From contig CAMCBT010000006.1 of the NCBI GenBank assembly GCA_945873115.1, positions 1 to 64,000 of the forward strand: DNA of 64,000 nt, given 5' to 3'. Shown piece by piece: positions 36,522-46,253 of this stretch (position 1 is its first letter; each line of letters begins with the position of its first letter). Under the pieces are notes generated by a model. The model saw only the letters and a list, made by a program, of their open reading frames with translations, was not told the origin of the DNA and searched no databases. Made by a program: the position numbers and the translations under genes. The stretch is from an uncultured Mitsuokella sp. (GTDB taxonomy: Bacteria; Bacillota; Negativicutes; Selenomonadales; Selenomonadaceae).

Positions 36522-37124
36522 ATGGAAAATCTGATTTTGACCGTGGGCCGTCAGTATGGTGCTGGTGGCCGGGAGTTGGCGGGAATCCTCGCCAAGAAGC
36601 TGGGGGTGAAGCTCTATGACCGGCAGATTGTCCACATCGCGGCGGCGAAGCTGGGTATCAACGACCTGTCGGAGCAGGAGCTCTTAGAGATGGAGAATGA
36701 GGTGCAGCCGCTCTCCATGAGCTTTTTGCCCTTCCATTCCTTCGGCACCCGCATGGGGGGCTCCAGCAATGAGATGTTCCTGTCGGAGTCGGCAGCCATC
36801 CGTAAGATTGCAAAGGACGGTCCCTGCGTCTTTTTGGGCCGCTGCGCCGACTATGCGCTCAGGGAGGAGAAGAACCACTTCGACATCTTCGTCATGGCGG
36901 ACGACGACTTCCGGGAGGCGCGCGGGAGCGCCGTCTACGAGGGCAAGAGCCTGAAGGAGCTCGACAGGGAGGACAAGAAGCGGGCCCAGTACTACAACTA
37001 CTACACGGGCCGCACCTGGGGGGATCCCCAGCACTATGACCTGGTGGTCAACACGGGCCGGGGGGCGAGCCTCGAGCAGATTGCAGACGGCCTCCTCGCC
37101 TATATCAAGGCCGTGCGCGGCTGA
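36522..37124 (+). CDS. Cytidylate kinase-like family protein
   Basis: 200 residues with an N-terminal P-loop (TVGRQYGAGGREL, residues about 7-19). A central FLGRCADYALRE stretch and a late DREDKKRAQYYNYYTGRTWG lid-like segment follow, matching the cytidylate-kinase-like family rather than true Cmk. The substrate of this family is not known to me. It has a strong RBS (AGGAGGGG) and is the first gene behind the galactoside promoter, 44 nt before the transporter. The location implies a link with sugar use or simply shared transcription. Confidence 0.82.
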   Translation: MENLILTVGRQYGAGGRELAGILAKKLGVKLYDRQIVHIAAAKLGINDLSEQELLEMENEVQPLSMSFLPFHSFGTRMGGSSNEMFLSESAAIRKIAKDGPCVFLGRCADYALREEKNHFDIFVMADDDFREARGSAVYEGKSLKELDREDKKRAQYYNYYTGRTWGDPQHYDLVVNTGRGASLEQIADGLLAYIKAVRG

Positions 37125-37168
37125 TTCGTTTTCAAAAGATGACATTCGGCATTTAGGAGGAAATATCC

Positions 37169-38590
37169 ATGGCAGCATCAAAGGGAAGTGTCTGGCCGCG
37201 TATCGCCTATGCCTGCGGCACCTTCGGGCACGATGTATTCTATGCAATGCTCGCGACCTACTTCATGATTTTCGTCACGAGCAATCTCTTCAACTCCGGC
37301 AACAAGTCGGAGGATCAGTACATGATCGGCATTGTCACCGGCATCATCATGGTGCTCCGCATCGTGGAGCTCTTCGTCGATCCCTTCATCGGCAACCTCA
37401 TCGACAAGACGAAAACCCGCTGGGGCCGCTTCAAGCCCTGGGTCCTCGTGGGTGCCTTTGTGGCAGCCATCACGCTTGCCCTGCTCTTCACGAACTTCGG
37501 CGGGCTCACCACACAGGACCCGGAGCTCTATCTCGTGCTCTTCACCATCGTCTACTTCATCATGGATATCTTCTACAGCGCGAAGGACGTGGCCATCTGG
37601 TCAATGATTCCGGCACTGTCCTTTGACTCCCATGAGCGCAGCATCACGGCGACGGTGGCCCGTATCGGCTCTGTCTTCGGCGGCAATCTCGTCACGGTCA
37701 TCGTCATGCCCGTCGTCCTCTTCTTTTCGGTGAACCAGAATGGCGGCGCAGGCGACCCCACAGGCTGGTTTGCCTTTGCCTGCGTCGGCGGCGGCATCGC
37801 GACGCTGGGTGCCATCATCCTTGGCATCGGCACGAAGGAGCAGGATTCGGCCCTCCGCGAAAACAAGACGGACACCTCCGCAAAGGATGTCTTCAAGGTC
37901 CTGACGAAGAATGACCAGCTTCTCTGGATGGCTATCGCCTACCTCATCTACGGCATCGGCATAAACATCGTCAACAACTTCAACCTCTACTACTTCATCT
38001 ACGTCATCGGCGACTCCACTATGTTCTCCGGCCTCGGTATCATCAATACGATCATCGGCCTCATCGCCGTTGCCCTCTTCCCGGCTCTGACGGCAAAGTT
38101 CAGCCGCCGCACTCTTTTCTTTGCCTCCATCGCCATCATGGTAGTCGCGCTCCTCATCTATGCCATGAGCGGCACGAATGTCATGCTGGCTCTCATCGGC
38201 GCAGGCCTCTTCGCTCTGCCCCAGCCCCTCATCTTCCTCGTGGTGCTCATGACCATCACGGACTCCGTGGAGTACGGCCAGCTGAAGCTCGGCCATCGCG
38301 ACGAGGCGGTCTGCCTCTGCGTCCGTCCCCTCGTGGATAAGTTTGCCGGCGCCCTTTCCTCCGGCATCATTGGCTTCGTGGCTGTCTGGGTTGGCATGAC
38401 GGGCGGTGCCTCCGCTGCGGACATTACGCCTGAGAGCCTCTTCCATTTCCAGGTCATTATGTTCGCTGCTCCGATCGTCCTCGTCATCCTGGCCACAATC
38501 CTCTATCGGGCAAAGGTCACGCTGACCGAGACGGAGCATGCCCGCATCGTGGAGGAGCTGGAGCGCAACTGGGATAAGATGAGCAAGTGA
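37169..38590 (+). CDS. GPH-family galactoside:cation symporter
   Basis: 473-residue transporter with about twelve membrane helices. The family hallmark DPFIGNLIDKTKTRWGRFKPW is near residue 70, and the RDEAVCLCVRPLVDKFAG segment is in the second half. These sugar symporters (LacS, MelB, RafP type) carry lactose, melibiose or raffinose with Na+ or H+. The phosphoregulated EIIA tail of streptococcal LacS is absent. GGAGG precedes the ATG. With lacZ and an alpha-galactosidase next, it probably imports both alpha- and beta-galactosides. Confidence 0.88.
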   Translation: MAASKGSVWPRIAYACGTFGHDVFYAMLATYFMIFVTSNLFNSGNKSEDQYMIGIVTGIIMVLRIVELFVDPFIGNLIDKTKTRWGRFKPWVLVGAFVAAITLALLFTNFGGLTTQDPELYLVLFTIVYFIMDIFYSAKDVAIWSMIPALSFDSHERSITATVARIGSVFGGNLVTVIVMPVVLFFSVNQNGGAGDPTGWFAFACVGGGIATLGAIILGIGTKEQDSALRENKTDTSAKDVFKVLTKNDQLLWMAIAYLIYGIGINIVNNFNLYYFIYVIGDSTMFSGLGIINTIIGLIAVALFPALTAKFSRRTLFFASIAIMVVALLIYAMSGTNVMLALIGAGLFALPQPLIFLVVLMTITDSVEYGQLKLGHRDEAVCLCVRPLVDKFAGALSSGIIGFVAVWVGMTGGASAADITPESLFHFQVIMFAAPIVLVILATILYRAKVTLTETEHARIVEELERNWDKMSK

Positions 38591-38600
38591 GGTAAGCACT

Positions 38601-41600
38601 ATGTTCGATGAAAAGAAGCTAGCAGACCCAAGGGTCTTTCAGGAGAACCGGCTGCCGGCCCACAGCGACCATGCCTTCTACGCGGATGCCCTGGAGCTGG
38701 CGGCGGGGGAGACTAGCCTCGTGCGGAGCCTCTCGGGCATCTGGCACTTCCTCTATGCCGCCCATCCGCGGCTCCTGCCGGAAGGGGTTCTGGCGGAGGA
38801 CTTCCCGGTGGAGGCCCTAGGCACCATCCGCGTGCCCGGCCATATCCAGCTGGAGGGCTACGGCGTCCCCCAGTACACGAACATCACCTATCCCTGGGAC
38901 GGCCATGAGGAGGTAAGGCAGGGGGAGGCACCAAGGCGGGTGAATCCCGTGGCTGTCTATTTTAAGGACTTCACGCTGCCCGAGGAGTGGGAGGGGGCGA
39001 ACCTCGCCCTCCTCGGGGCGGACAGTGCCGTCGCGGTGTATCTCAATGGCGAATACGTGGGCTACAGCGAGGATTCCTTCCTGCCGGCGGAGTTTGATCT
39101 CACGAAGCACCTGCGCCCGGGGCAGAATCGTCTCGTGCTGGAGGTCTTTCGCTATAGCTCCGGCAGCTGGCTGGAGGATCAGGATTTCTGGCGGTTTTCC
39201 GGCCTCTTCCGGGAGGTGCAGCTCATCCGCCGCCATCCCCATCACGTGGAGAATCTCGCCATCACCGCAAAGCCCGTCAATGGCTATCGGGATGGGGAGC
39301 TGGAGCTCGCCGCCTGCTTCGGATTGGCAGCAAAGCGCCGCCTGAAGCTCGTCCTCTACGGGCCCTCGGGGGATCTCGTGCTGGTGCAGGAGCAGGAGGG
39401 AGTAAAGGAAAGCTTCTCCTTCGGGGCAGAGGTGACGAATGCCTCCCTCTGGAGTGCGGAGAAGCCGAATCTCTATCGCATTGTCCTTTTCATCTATGAC
39501 GAGGCGGGCGTTCTCCGGGAGGTGGTCAGCGAGCAGGCGGGCTTCCGATCCATCGCTTTGGAGGACGGTCTCGTCAAGGTAAATGGCAAGCGAGTCGTAT
39601 TCAAGGGCGTGAACCGTCACGAGTTCGACTGCGACCGGGGCAGGGCCCTGGACCAAAGCAAAATCGAGGCGGACATCCGCCTCATGAAGCAGAATAACAT
39701 CAACGCCCTGCGCTGCTCCCACTACCCGAACGCCACGGAGGTCTACCGCCTCTGCGACCGCTACGGCCTCTACGTCATCGATGAGACGAATCTCGAGACC
39801 CATGGCTCCTGGATGCGGGACGGGGCGGCGCTTCCCGATGAATACTCCTTGCCAAATGACCGGGCCGAGTGGAAGGACGCTGTTCTCGACCGGGCGAAAT
39901 CCATGCTGGAGAGGGACAAGAACCACGCCTCCATTCTCTTCTGGAGCTGCGGCAACGAGTCCTACGGCGGCTCGACGCTTGCCGCCATGAGCGACTATTT
40001 CCGCCAGGCGGACGGCAGCCGCCTCGTCCACTACGAGAGTATCTTCTGGGATCGGCGCTATCCCGCCACCAGCGATGTGGAGAGCCAGATGTATACATCT
40101 GCGAAGAATATCGAGAAGTTTCTGGCGGAAAATCCCGAGAAGCCCTTTATCTGCTGCGAGTATGCCCATTCCATGGGCAACTCCAACGGCGACCTCTCCC
40201 ACTACACGGAGCTGGCCTATCGGAATCCCCGCTATCAGGGGGGCTTTATCTGGGACTTCGTGGATCAGGCCATCCGCACAAAGAACCGCTATGGGGAGGA
40301 GTACCTGGCCTACGGCGGCGATTTCGGCGACCGGCCCACGGACTACAACTTCAGCGGAAATGGCATCGTCTTCGCCGACAGGACCCCCACGCCGAAGCTC
40401 CAGGAGGTCAAGTATTGCTACCAGAACTTCGTGCTTCAGGTCTCGCCGGAGGAAATCACCATCGAGAACCGCAGCCTCTTCACGGAGGCGGAGGAGTATG
40501 CGCTCCGCGTCACCATCGCCTTGGATGGCACGGAAATCTGGCGGGGCGAGCTCCCCATGGGGCACATCGCCCCTGGAGAGACCGGCACGGTCTCCCTTGA
40601 GAATCTCCCGGTGACGGATGCCGGGGAGGAGGCGGTGACGGCAGAGTTCCTTCTCCGCACGGACACTCTCTGGGCGAGGGCCGGCCACGCTGTGGCCTTC
40701 GGCCAGGGGGTCTGGCAGGTGGAGGAGGTGGAGCTTCCCGCAGAGGATGCGGTGGAGGCCACGGAGCTCACGGGGCCCAGCACCCTTTCCCATCGGTCGG
40801 TGGCCATGCCCCTTGAGACGGCCGTGCCCCTTCACATTGTCCAGGGGGACAACACCATCGGCATCCACGGCACAGGTTTTTCCTACCTCTTCTCCAGCGC
40901 CCAGGGGAACCTCACCTCCTTCCGGGTGGACGGGGTGGAACTGCTCGATGCCATGCCGGCCCCCAGCTTCTGGCGGGCCCCCGTGGACAACGACTACGGC
41001 GCCCGCCGGGATTTCCAGCTTGCCCAGTGGAAGCTGGCGAGCCTCTACCGCCGCTGCGTGAAGAAGGAAGTGCGGGTCGGCGAGGCCTGGCAGGAATGCC
41101 GATATTACGGCGAGCTGGGCCGGTGCGAGCAGAGGGCCGAGTCCTTTGCCCTTCGCTTCACCTACGAGCTGGCGACGAACCCCCTTTCCTCCTGCACCGT
41201 GACCTATGAGGTGGCAGCGGACGGAGTCCTATCCGTGACCCTGGGCTATGAAAAGGTCGCTGGGCTCCCGGAGGAGCTGCCGGACTTCGCGGTTGTCTTC
41301 ACCATCCCCGCCGACTACTCCCATATCCGCTTCTATGGCTACGGGCCCCAGGAGTGCTATGCAGATCGGCAGGAGGGGGCCCGCCTGGGTCTCTACGAGA
41401 CGGAGACGACGAAGGAGCTCACCCCCTATCTCCTGCCCCAGGAGTGTGGCAACCACACGGGCGTCCGCTGGCTGGAGGTCACGGATCATCGGGGCCGGGG
41501 TGTCCGGATCTTCGGCGATGTATCCTTTGAGGCCTCGGCGCTTCCCCATAGCGCCCATGAGCTGGAGACGGCGCGCCATGCCTACGAGCTGCCGCCCATC

Positions 41601-41735
41601 CACCACACGTATCTTCGGGCCTCTGCCGGACAGTCGGGGGTGGGAGGCGATGACTCCTGGGGTAGCCAGGTGCTTCCCGAGTACCGGGCAAAGAACGAAA
41701 CGAAGACCTTTACCTTCTGCATAAGGGGTATCTGA
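38601..41735 (+). CDS. lacZ: Beta-galactosidase (GH2, LacZ type)
   Basis: 1044 residues, full LacZ length. Five-domain layout: N-terminal jelly roll with HIQLEGYGVPQYTNITYPWD, then immunoglobulin-like domains and the TIM barrel. GVNRHEFDCDRGRALDQSKI leads into HASILFWSCGNESYGG, whose Glu is the acid/base. The nucleophile is in CCEYAHSMGNSNGDL. The C-terminal beta-sandwich includes FWRAPVDNDYG and the YGPQECYADR substrate-site motif. It hydrolyses lactose to glucose and galactose in the cytoplasm. It begins 10 nt after the transporter gene and ends 1 nt before the alpha-galactosidase. Confidence 0.97.
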   Translation: MFDEKKLADPRVFQENRLPAHSDHAFYADALELAAGETSLVRSLSGIWHFLYAAHPRLLPEGVLAEDFPVEALGTIRVPGHIQLEGYGVPQYTNITYPWDGHEEVRQGEAPRRVNPVAVYFKDFTLPEEWEGANLALLGADSAVAVYLNGEYVGYSEDSFLPAEFDLTKHLRPGQNRLVLEVFRYSSGSWLEDQDFWRFSGLFREVQLIRRHPHHVENLAITAKPVNGYRDGELELAACFGLAAKRRLKLVLYGPSGDLVLVQEQEGVKESFSFGAEVTNASLWSAEKPNLYRIVLFIYDEAGVLREVVSEQAGFRSIALEDGLVKVNGKRVVFKGVNRHEFDCDRGRALDQSKIEADIRLMKQNNINALRCSHYPNATEVYRLCDRYGLYVIDETNLETHGSWMRDGAALPDEYSLPNDRAEWKDAVLDRAKSMLERDKNHASILFWSCGNESYGGSTLAAMSDYFRQADGSRLVHYESIFWDRRYPATSDVESQMYTSAKNIEKFLAENPEKPFICCEYAHSMGNSNGDLSHYTELAYRNPRYQGGFIWDFVDQAIRTKNRYGEEYLAYGGDFGDRPTDYNFSGNGIVFADRTPTPKLQEVKYCYQNFVLQVSPEEITIENRSLFTEAEEYALRVTIALDGTEIWRGELPMGHIAPGETGTVSLENLPVTDAGEEAVTAEFLLRTDTLWARAGHAVAFGQGVWQVEEVELPAEDAVEATELTGPSTLSHRSVAMPLETAVPLHIVQGDNTIGIHGTGFSYLFSSAQGNLTSFRVDGVELLDAMPAPSFWRAPVDNDYGARRDFQLAQWKLASLYRRCVKKEVRVGEAWQECRYYGELGRCEQRAESFALRFTYELATNPLSSCTVTYEVAADGVLSVTLGYEKVAGLPEELPDFAVVFTIPADYSHIRFYGYGPQECYADRQEGARLGLYETETTKELTPYLLPQECGNHTGVRWLEVTDHRGRGVRIFGDVSFEASALPHSAHELETARHAYELPPIHHTYLRASAGQSGVGGDDSWGSQVLPEYRAKNETKTFTFCIRGI

Positions 41736-41736
41736 T

Positions 41737-43986
41737 ATGATTACATTCGACAAGGAAACGGGCATCTTCCACCTGAAGAACGACCGCTACAGCTATGTGC
41801 TGCAAATCGCAAAGGGGAAATATCTTCTCCATCGCTACTGGGGAAAGCCCCTCAGGGCCTTCCGGGACAGCCGGCCCCTACAGGCCCTGGATCGGGCCTT
41901 CTCCCCTCAGCCGGAGGCGGAGCGGGGGGAGCGCACCTTCTCCCTGGATGTGCTGCCCCAGGAGTACCCAGCGGCAGGCCATGTGGACTACCGCATTCCC
42001 GCCTACAGTGTGCGCCTTTCAGACGGCACCACCTCCACGGAGCTTCGCTATGCCACCCATCGCATCGAGAAGGGAAAGCCGCGCCTTTTGGGCCTGCCCT
42101 CGGCCCTCGCAGAGGAGACGGAGGCGGAGACCCTCGTCATCCGTCTGGAGGATACGGCAGGGGTGCTGGCAGCAGAGCTTTCCTACTCGGTCTTTGCCGA
42201 CAGCGCAATCCTCGCCCGCAGCGTGCGGCTGGAAAATACGGGAAAGGAGCCACTGGATCTCACGGGGGCGGCAAGCTTTGCCTTGGACTTCCCGGAGCAG
42301 GACTACGACCATGTGGCCCTCTTCGGCGGCCATGCGTCGGAGCGCAATGTGGAGCGCATGCCGGTGACCCACGGGGTCTATTCCGTGGAGAGTCGCCGGG
42401 GAGCTAGCTCCCATCAGGCCTCCCCTTTCTTCGCTCTGGCGCGAAAGACGGCGGATGAGCGACAGGGGGAGGTCTTCGGCTTTTCCCTTGTCTGGAGCGG
42501 GGAATTCGCCTTCCGGACGGAGGCGGAGCAGTTCGGCACCCTGCGCCTGGTGGGGGGCATCAATCCCGAGGGCTTTCGGTGGCACCTGGCACCGGGAGAG
42601 ACCTTCCAGACGCCGGAGGCGCTCCTCGCCTACAGCAGCGAGGGGTTTGACGGCATGAGCCAGGCCTTCCACACCGTCGTGCGCCACCACATCCTCCGGG
42701 GATCCTGGCGGGACAGGGGCCGGCCCATTCTCGTGAACAACTGGGAGGCCACCTACTTTGACTTTGACGCGGAAAAGCTCGACCATCTCGCCGAGTGCGC
42801 CAAGAACCTGGGAATCGAGCTGATGGTGCTGGACGATGGCTGGTTCGGCAAGCGAAACGACGACAATTCCTCCCTCGGCGACTGGGTTTGCAATGAGTCG
42901 AAGCTGGCGGGAGGCCTGAAGGCCGTAGCCGAGAGCGCCCATAGGCGGGGGCTGAAGTTCGGCCTTTGGTTCGAGCCGGAGATGGTGAGCACCGAGTCTG
43001 ACCTCTATAGGGCCCATCCCGACTGGGCGCTGCGGTCACCCCATTATCCCATGACCTTCGGCCGGAACCAGCTGGTGCTGGACCTCTCGCGCCGGGAGGT
43101 CTGCGACTACATCGTGGAGTCCGTGTCGAAGGTGCTCACGGAATCCGGTGTGGACTATGTGAAGTGGGACTTCAACCGCCATCTGACGGATGCCTTCTCG
43201 GCGGCCCTGCCGCCAGAGCGGCAGGGAGAGGTCAAGACCCGCTTCTACTATGGCCTCTACGATGTGCTAGAAAGGCTCACGAGCCGCCACCCGGAGGTGC
43301 TCTTTGAGAGTTGCTCCGGCGGCGGTGGCCGCTTTGATCTTGGCATCCTCCACTATATGCCCCAGACCTGGACCAGCGACGATACGGACGCTATCGAGCG
43401 GCTGAAGATCCAGACGGGCACCAGCATGGTGTTCCCGCCCATCACCATGGGAGCCCACGTCTCCGTGGTGCCAAACCATCAGGTGGGCCGGGTGACGCCC
43501 ATGCAGACGAGGGCGTTTTGCGCCATGATGGGCTGCTATGGCTACGAGTTGGATATCACGAGGTTTACAGAGGAGGAGCAGGCGGAGGTAAGGGCGCATA
43601 TCGCCCTCTACAAGAGGCTCCGGAAGACCATGCAGTTGGGCACCTTCCACCGACTGGTTTCGCCCTTCGAAGGCTCGGGCAATGAGACGGCCTGGGAGTT
43701 CGTGAGCGCGGATGGGCGGGAGGTTGTCCTCCTGTACTTCAAGACGCTGGCAACGCCGAAGACGGAGCTTCGCCGGTTCTTCCCGGTGGGGCTTGCGGCG
43801 GACGCGGAGTACGAGGTGGCGGAGTATTACCCGGCAAAGGGGCTGTCCCACGACGGGGCAGGCAACAAGGGCACGAGCCTCAAGGGGTGCGCGTTCTACG
43901 GGGACGAGCTCATGCAGAGCGGCATCGAGCCCGAAAAGATCGACACCGACTTCGCCGCATATCTCTGGGTGCTTCGCCGCAAGTGA
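41737..43986 (+). CDS. Alpha-galactosidase (GH36)
   Basis: 749-residue cytoplasmic GH36 enzyme that releases galactose from melibiose- and raffinose-type sugars. The N-terminal beta-sandwich is followed by a catalytic barrel. Motifs are VLDDGWFGKRNDDNSSLGDW, GLKFGLWFEPEMVS, DYVKWDFNRH with the nucleophile Asp (about 480) and ESCSGGGGRFD. The acid/base Asp lies in TWTSDDTDAIERL (about 545). Length and order fit the bacterial tetrameric AgaA/RafA group. The ATG directly follows the lacZ stop, so translation is probably coupled. Confidence 0.95.
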   Translation: MITFDKETGIFHLKNDRYSYVLQIAKGKYLLHRYWGKPLRAFRDSRPLQALDRAFSPQPEAERGERTFSLDVLPQEYPAAGHVDYRIPAYSVRLSDGTTSTELRYATHRIEKGKPRLLGLPSALAEETEAETLVIRLEDTAGVLAAELSYSVFADSAILARSVRLENTGKEPLDLTGAASFALDFPEQDYDHVALFGGHASERNVERMPVTHGVYSVESRRGASSHQASPFFALARKTADERQGEVFGFSLVWSGEFAFRTEAEQFGTLRLVGGINPEGFRWHLAPGETFQTPEALLAYSSEGFDGMSQAFHTVVRHHILRGSWRDRGRPILVNNWEATYFDFDAEKLDHLAECAKNLGIELMVLDDGWFGKRNDDNSSLGDWVCNESKLAGGLKAVAESAHRRGLKFGLWFEPEMVSTESDLYRAHPDWALRSPHYPMTFGRNQLVLDLSRREVCDYIVESVSKVLTESGVDYVKWDFNRHLTDAFSAALPPERQGEVKTRFYYGLYDVLERLTSRHPEVLFESCSGGGGRFDLGILHYMPQTWTSDDTDAIERLKIQTGTSMVFPPITMGAHVSVVPNHQVGRVTPMQTRAFCAMMGCYGYELDITRFTEEEQAEVRAHIALYKRLRKTMQLGTFHRLVSPFEGSGNETAWEFVSADGREVVLLYFKTLATPKTELRRFFPVGLAADAEYEVAEYYPAKGLSHDGAGNKGTSLKGCAFYGDELMQSGIEPEKIDTDFAAYLWVLRRK

Positions 43987-44058
43987 AGACAGGTACGTTC
44001 CATACTGCGCGTGGACTAACCTTAGAATAAGAATTTTTCATGGTATAGAAGGGTTTCG

Positions 44059-45243
44059 GTGAAACTTATGGAAATCATACAGGAGATGCGCTCTGTCTTT
44101 GAAAAGACCTTTGGCAAAGAGCCTGCGCGGGCGTATTTTTCGCCGGGGCGCGTCAATCTCATCGGGGAGCATACGGACTACAACGGGGGGCATGTGTTTC
44201 CCTGCGCCATTACCCTGGGGACGTACGCCCTGGTGGCGGACCGGGAGGACAATGTGACGCGGATGTACTCCATGAACCTGCCGAAGGCGGGGGTGGTGGA
44301 GTTCCCCATGACGGGGCTCAGGAAGGATCCGGCGAAGGACTGGGCGAACTACCCCATGGGTGTCGTCGATGTCTTTGAGAAGGCAGGCCACAGAGCGAGC
44401 CACGGCTTTGACATCCTCGTGTACGGCACGCTGCCGGCGGGGGCGGGGCTTTCGTCTTCGGCTTCCATCGAGGTGCTCATGTCCGTGATTCTCAACGAGG
44501 CCTTCGGCCTTGATCTCGACATGGTGGAGATGGTGAAGCTCTCCCAGCGGGCGGAGAACCAGTTCGTGGGGGTCAACTGCGGCATCATGGATCAGTTCGC
44601 CGTGGGCATGGGGAAGAAGGATCATGCCATCCTTCTCGACTGCAATACGCTGGAGTATCGCTACAGCAAGCTAGTCCTTACGGGAACGTCCATCGTCATC
44701 ACGAATACAAACAAGCCCCACAGCCTGGCATCGAGCGCCTACAATGTGCGCCGGGCCCAGTGCGAGCACGCACTGAACGAGCTGAAGGAAATCCGCCCGG
44801 AGCTTGGTGCCCTTGGCGAGCTCTCGAATGAGGAGTTCGAGCAGCTGGCGGGCCATGTGACGGAGGTGCTGGAGCGCCACCGGGCACGCCATGCGGTGTT
44901 CGAGAATACCCGGACGCTGGAGGCGGTGAAGGCACTGGAGGCGAATGACGTGGCAGCCTTTGGCCGGCTTATGAATGCGTCCCACTATTCCCTCCGGGAT
45001 GACTATGAGGTGACGGGAGTGGAGCTTGACACCCTGGCGGAAATCGCCTGGGGCGTGGAGGGGGTCATAGGCTCCCGCATGACCGGCGCCGGCTTCGGCG
45101 GCTCCACGGTGAGCCTCGTGAAGAATGAGGCGATTGAGGGCTTCAAGCAGCAGGTGGAGGCGGAGTACACGAAGAAAATCGGCTACGCCCCCAGCTTCGT
45201 AGTAGCCGGCATCTCCGACGGCACACGCAGAATAGAACTTTAA
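44059..45243 (+). CDS. galK: Galactokinase
   Basis: 394-residue GHMP kinase that phosphorylates galactose to galactose-1-phosphate. The family signature PGRVNLIGEHTDYNGGHVFP (about 33) is followed by the ATP loop LPAGAGLSSSASIEV and GVNCGIMDQFAVGMG with the catalytic Asp. The C-terminal GHMP motif MTGAGFGGSTVSLV is also present. The GTG at 44059 has GAAGGG 6 nt upstream; an ATG three codons later (44068) is the alternative. A 72-nt gap after the alpha-galactosidase contains no terminator. Confidence 0.96.
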   Translation: MKLMEIIQEMRSVFEKTFGKEPARAYFSPGRVNLIGEHTDYNGGHVFPCAITLGTYALVADREDNVTRMYSMNLPKAGVVEFPMTGLRKDPAKDWANYPMGVVDVFEKAGHRASHGFDILVYGTLPAGAGLSSSASIEVLMSVILNEAFGLDLDMVEMVKLSQRAENQFVGVNCGIMDQFAVGMGKKDHAILLDCNTLEYRYSKLVLTGTSIVITNTNKPHSLASSAYNVRRAQCEHALNELKEIRPELGALGELSNEEFEQLAGHVTEVLERHRARHAVFENTRTLEAVKALEANDVAAFGRLMNASHYSLRDDYEVTGVELDTLAEIAWGVEGVIGSRMTGAGFGGSTVSLVKNEAIEGFKQQVEAEYTKKIGYAPSFVVAGISDGTRRIEL

Positions 45244-45262
45244 CGCGAAAGGAAGCAAAACC

Positions 45263-46252
45263 ATGGCAATCCTTGTTTGCGGTGGGGCGGGCTATATTGG
45301 CTCCCATGCCGTGCATCAGTTTATCGAAAAGGGCGAAGACGTCGTCATTGTGGACAACCTCCAGACGGGGCATCGGTCGGCAATCCATCCGAAGGCCCGG
45401 TTCTACGAGGCGGATATCCGGGATGGTGCGGCCCTCGATAAGATTTTTACGGAGAACAAGATTGACGCCGTCGTCCACTTTGCGGCCAACTCCCTGGTGG
45501 GGGAGAGCGTGGAGAAGCCGCTGAAGTATTTCAACAACAACGTCTACGGCATGCAGATTCTCCTGGAGTCCATGGTACGGAACGGCGTGGATAAGATTGT
45601 CTTTTCCTCCACGGCGGCCGTCTACGGCGAGCCGAAGCGCATCCCCATCCAGGAGGACGACGAGACGGACCCGACGAATCCCTACGGCGAGTCGAAGCGC
45701 ATGATGGAGAAGATGATGAAGTGGGTGAGCCGGGCCAATGGCATCCGCTATGTGTCGCTCCGCTATTTCAATGCGGCGGGCGCCCTGCCGGACGGAACCC
45801 TCGGCGAGGATCACAATCCGGAGACCCACCTCATCCCCCTCATCCTCCAGGTGCCCCAGGGCCGCCGGGAGAGCATCACGGTCTTCGGCACGGACTACCC
45901 GACGCCGGACGGCACCTGCCTCCGGGACTACATCCACGTGCTGGATCTGGCAGATGCCCATCTTCTCGCCATCGACTACCTCCGGAAGGGCGGCGAGAGC
46001 AATATCTTCAACCTCGGCAATGGCAAGGGCTTTTCCGTCAACGAGATGATACAGGCCGCCGAGAAGGCCACGGGGGAGAAAATCGCCGTGACGAAGGGCG
46101 CTCGCCGCGCCGGCGACCCGGCCCAGCTCATCGCCTCCAGCGACAAGGCAAAGAAAATCCTCGGGTGGCAGCCGAAGTTCACGGATGTGGAGGAGGTCAT
46201 TGGCACTGCCTGGGCCTTTGCGAAGAAGCATCCGACGGGATATGGTGATTGA
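45263..46252 (+). CDS. galE: UDP-glucose 4-epimerase
   Basis: 329-residue short-chain dehydrogenase/reductase fold enzyme that interconverts UDP-galactose and UDP-glucose. The NAD-binding loop is GGAGYIGSHAVHQF. VVHFAANSLVGES and SSTAAVYG (catalytic Ser/Thr) come before NPYGESKRMMEKM with the YxxxK pair, and then LRYFNAAGA. The C-terminal substrate residues SDKAKKILGWQP are typical. AAAGGAAG precedes the ATG. The stop lies next to galT. Confidence 0.97.
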   Translation: MAILVCGGAGYIGSHAVHQFIEKGEDVVIVDNLQTGHRSAIHPKARFYEADIRDGAALDKIFTENKIDAVVHFAANSLVGESVEKPLKYFNNNVYGMQILLESMVRNGVDKIVFSSTAAVYGEPKRIPIQEDDETDPTNPYGESKRMMEKMMKWVSRANGIRYVSLRYFNAAGALPDGTLGEDHNPETHLIPLILQVPQGRRESITVFGTDYPTPDGTCLRDYIHVLDLADAHLLAIDYLRKGGESNIFNLGNGKGFSVNEMIQAAEKATGEKIAVTKGARRAGDPAQLIASSDKAKKILGWQPKFTDVEEVIGTAWAFAKKHPTGYGD

Positions 46253-46253
46253 T

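Noticed and set aside
38817-40868. 683-codon minus-strand ORF opposite lacZ
   Set aside because: High-GC antisense frame; lacZ is unmistakable on the plus strand.
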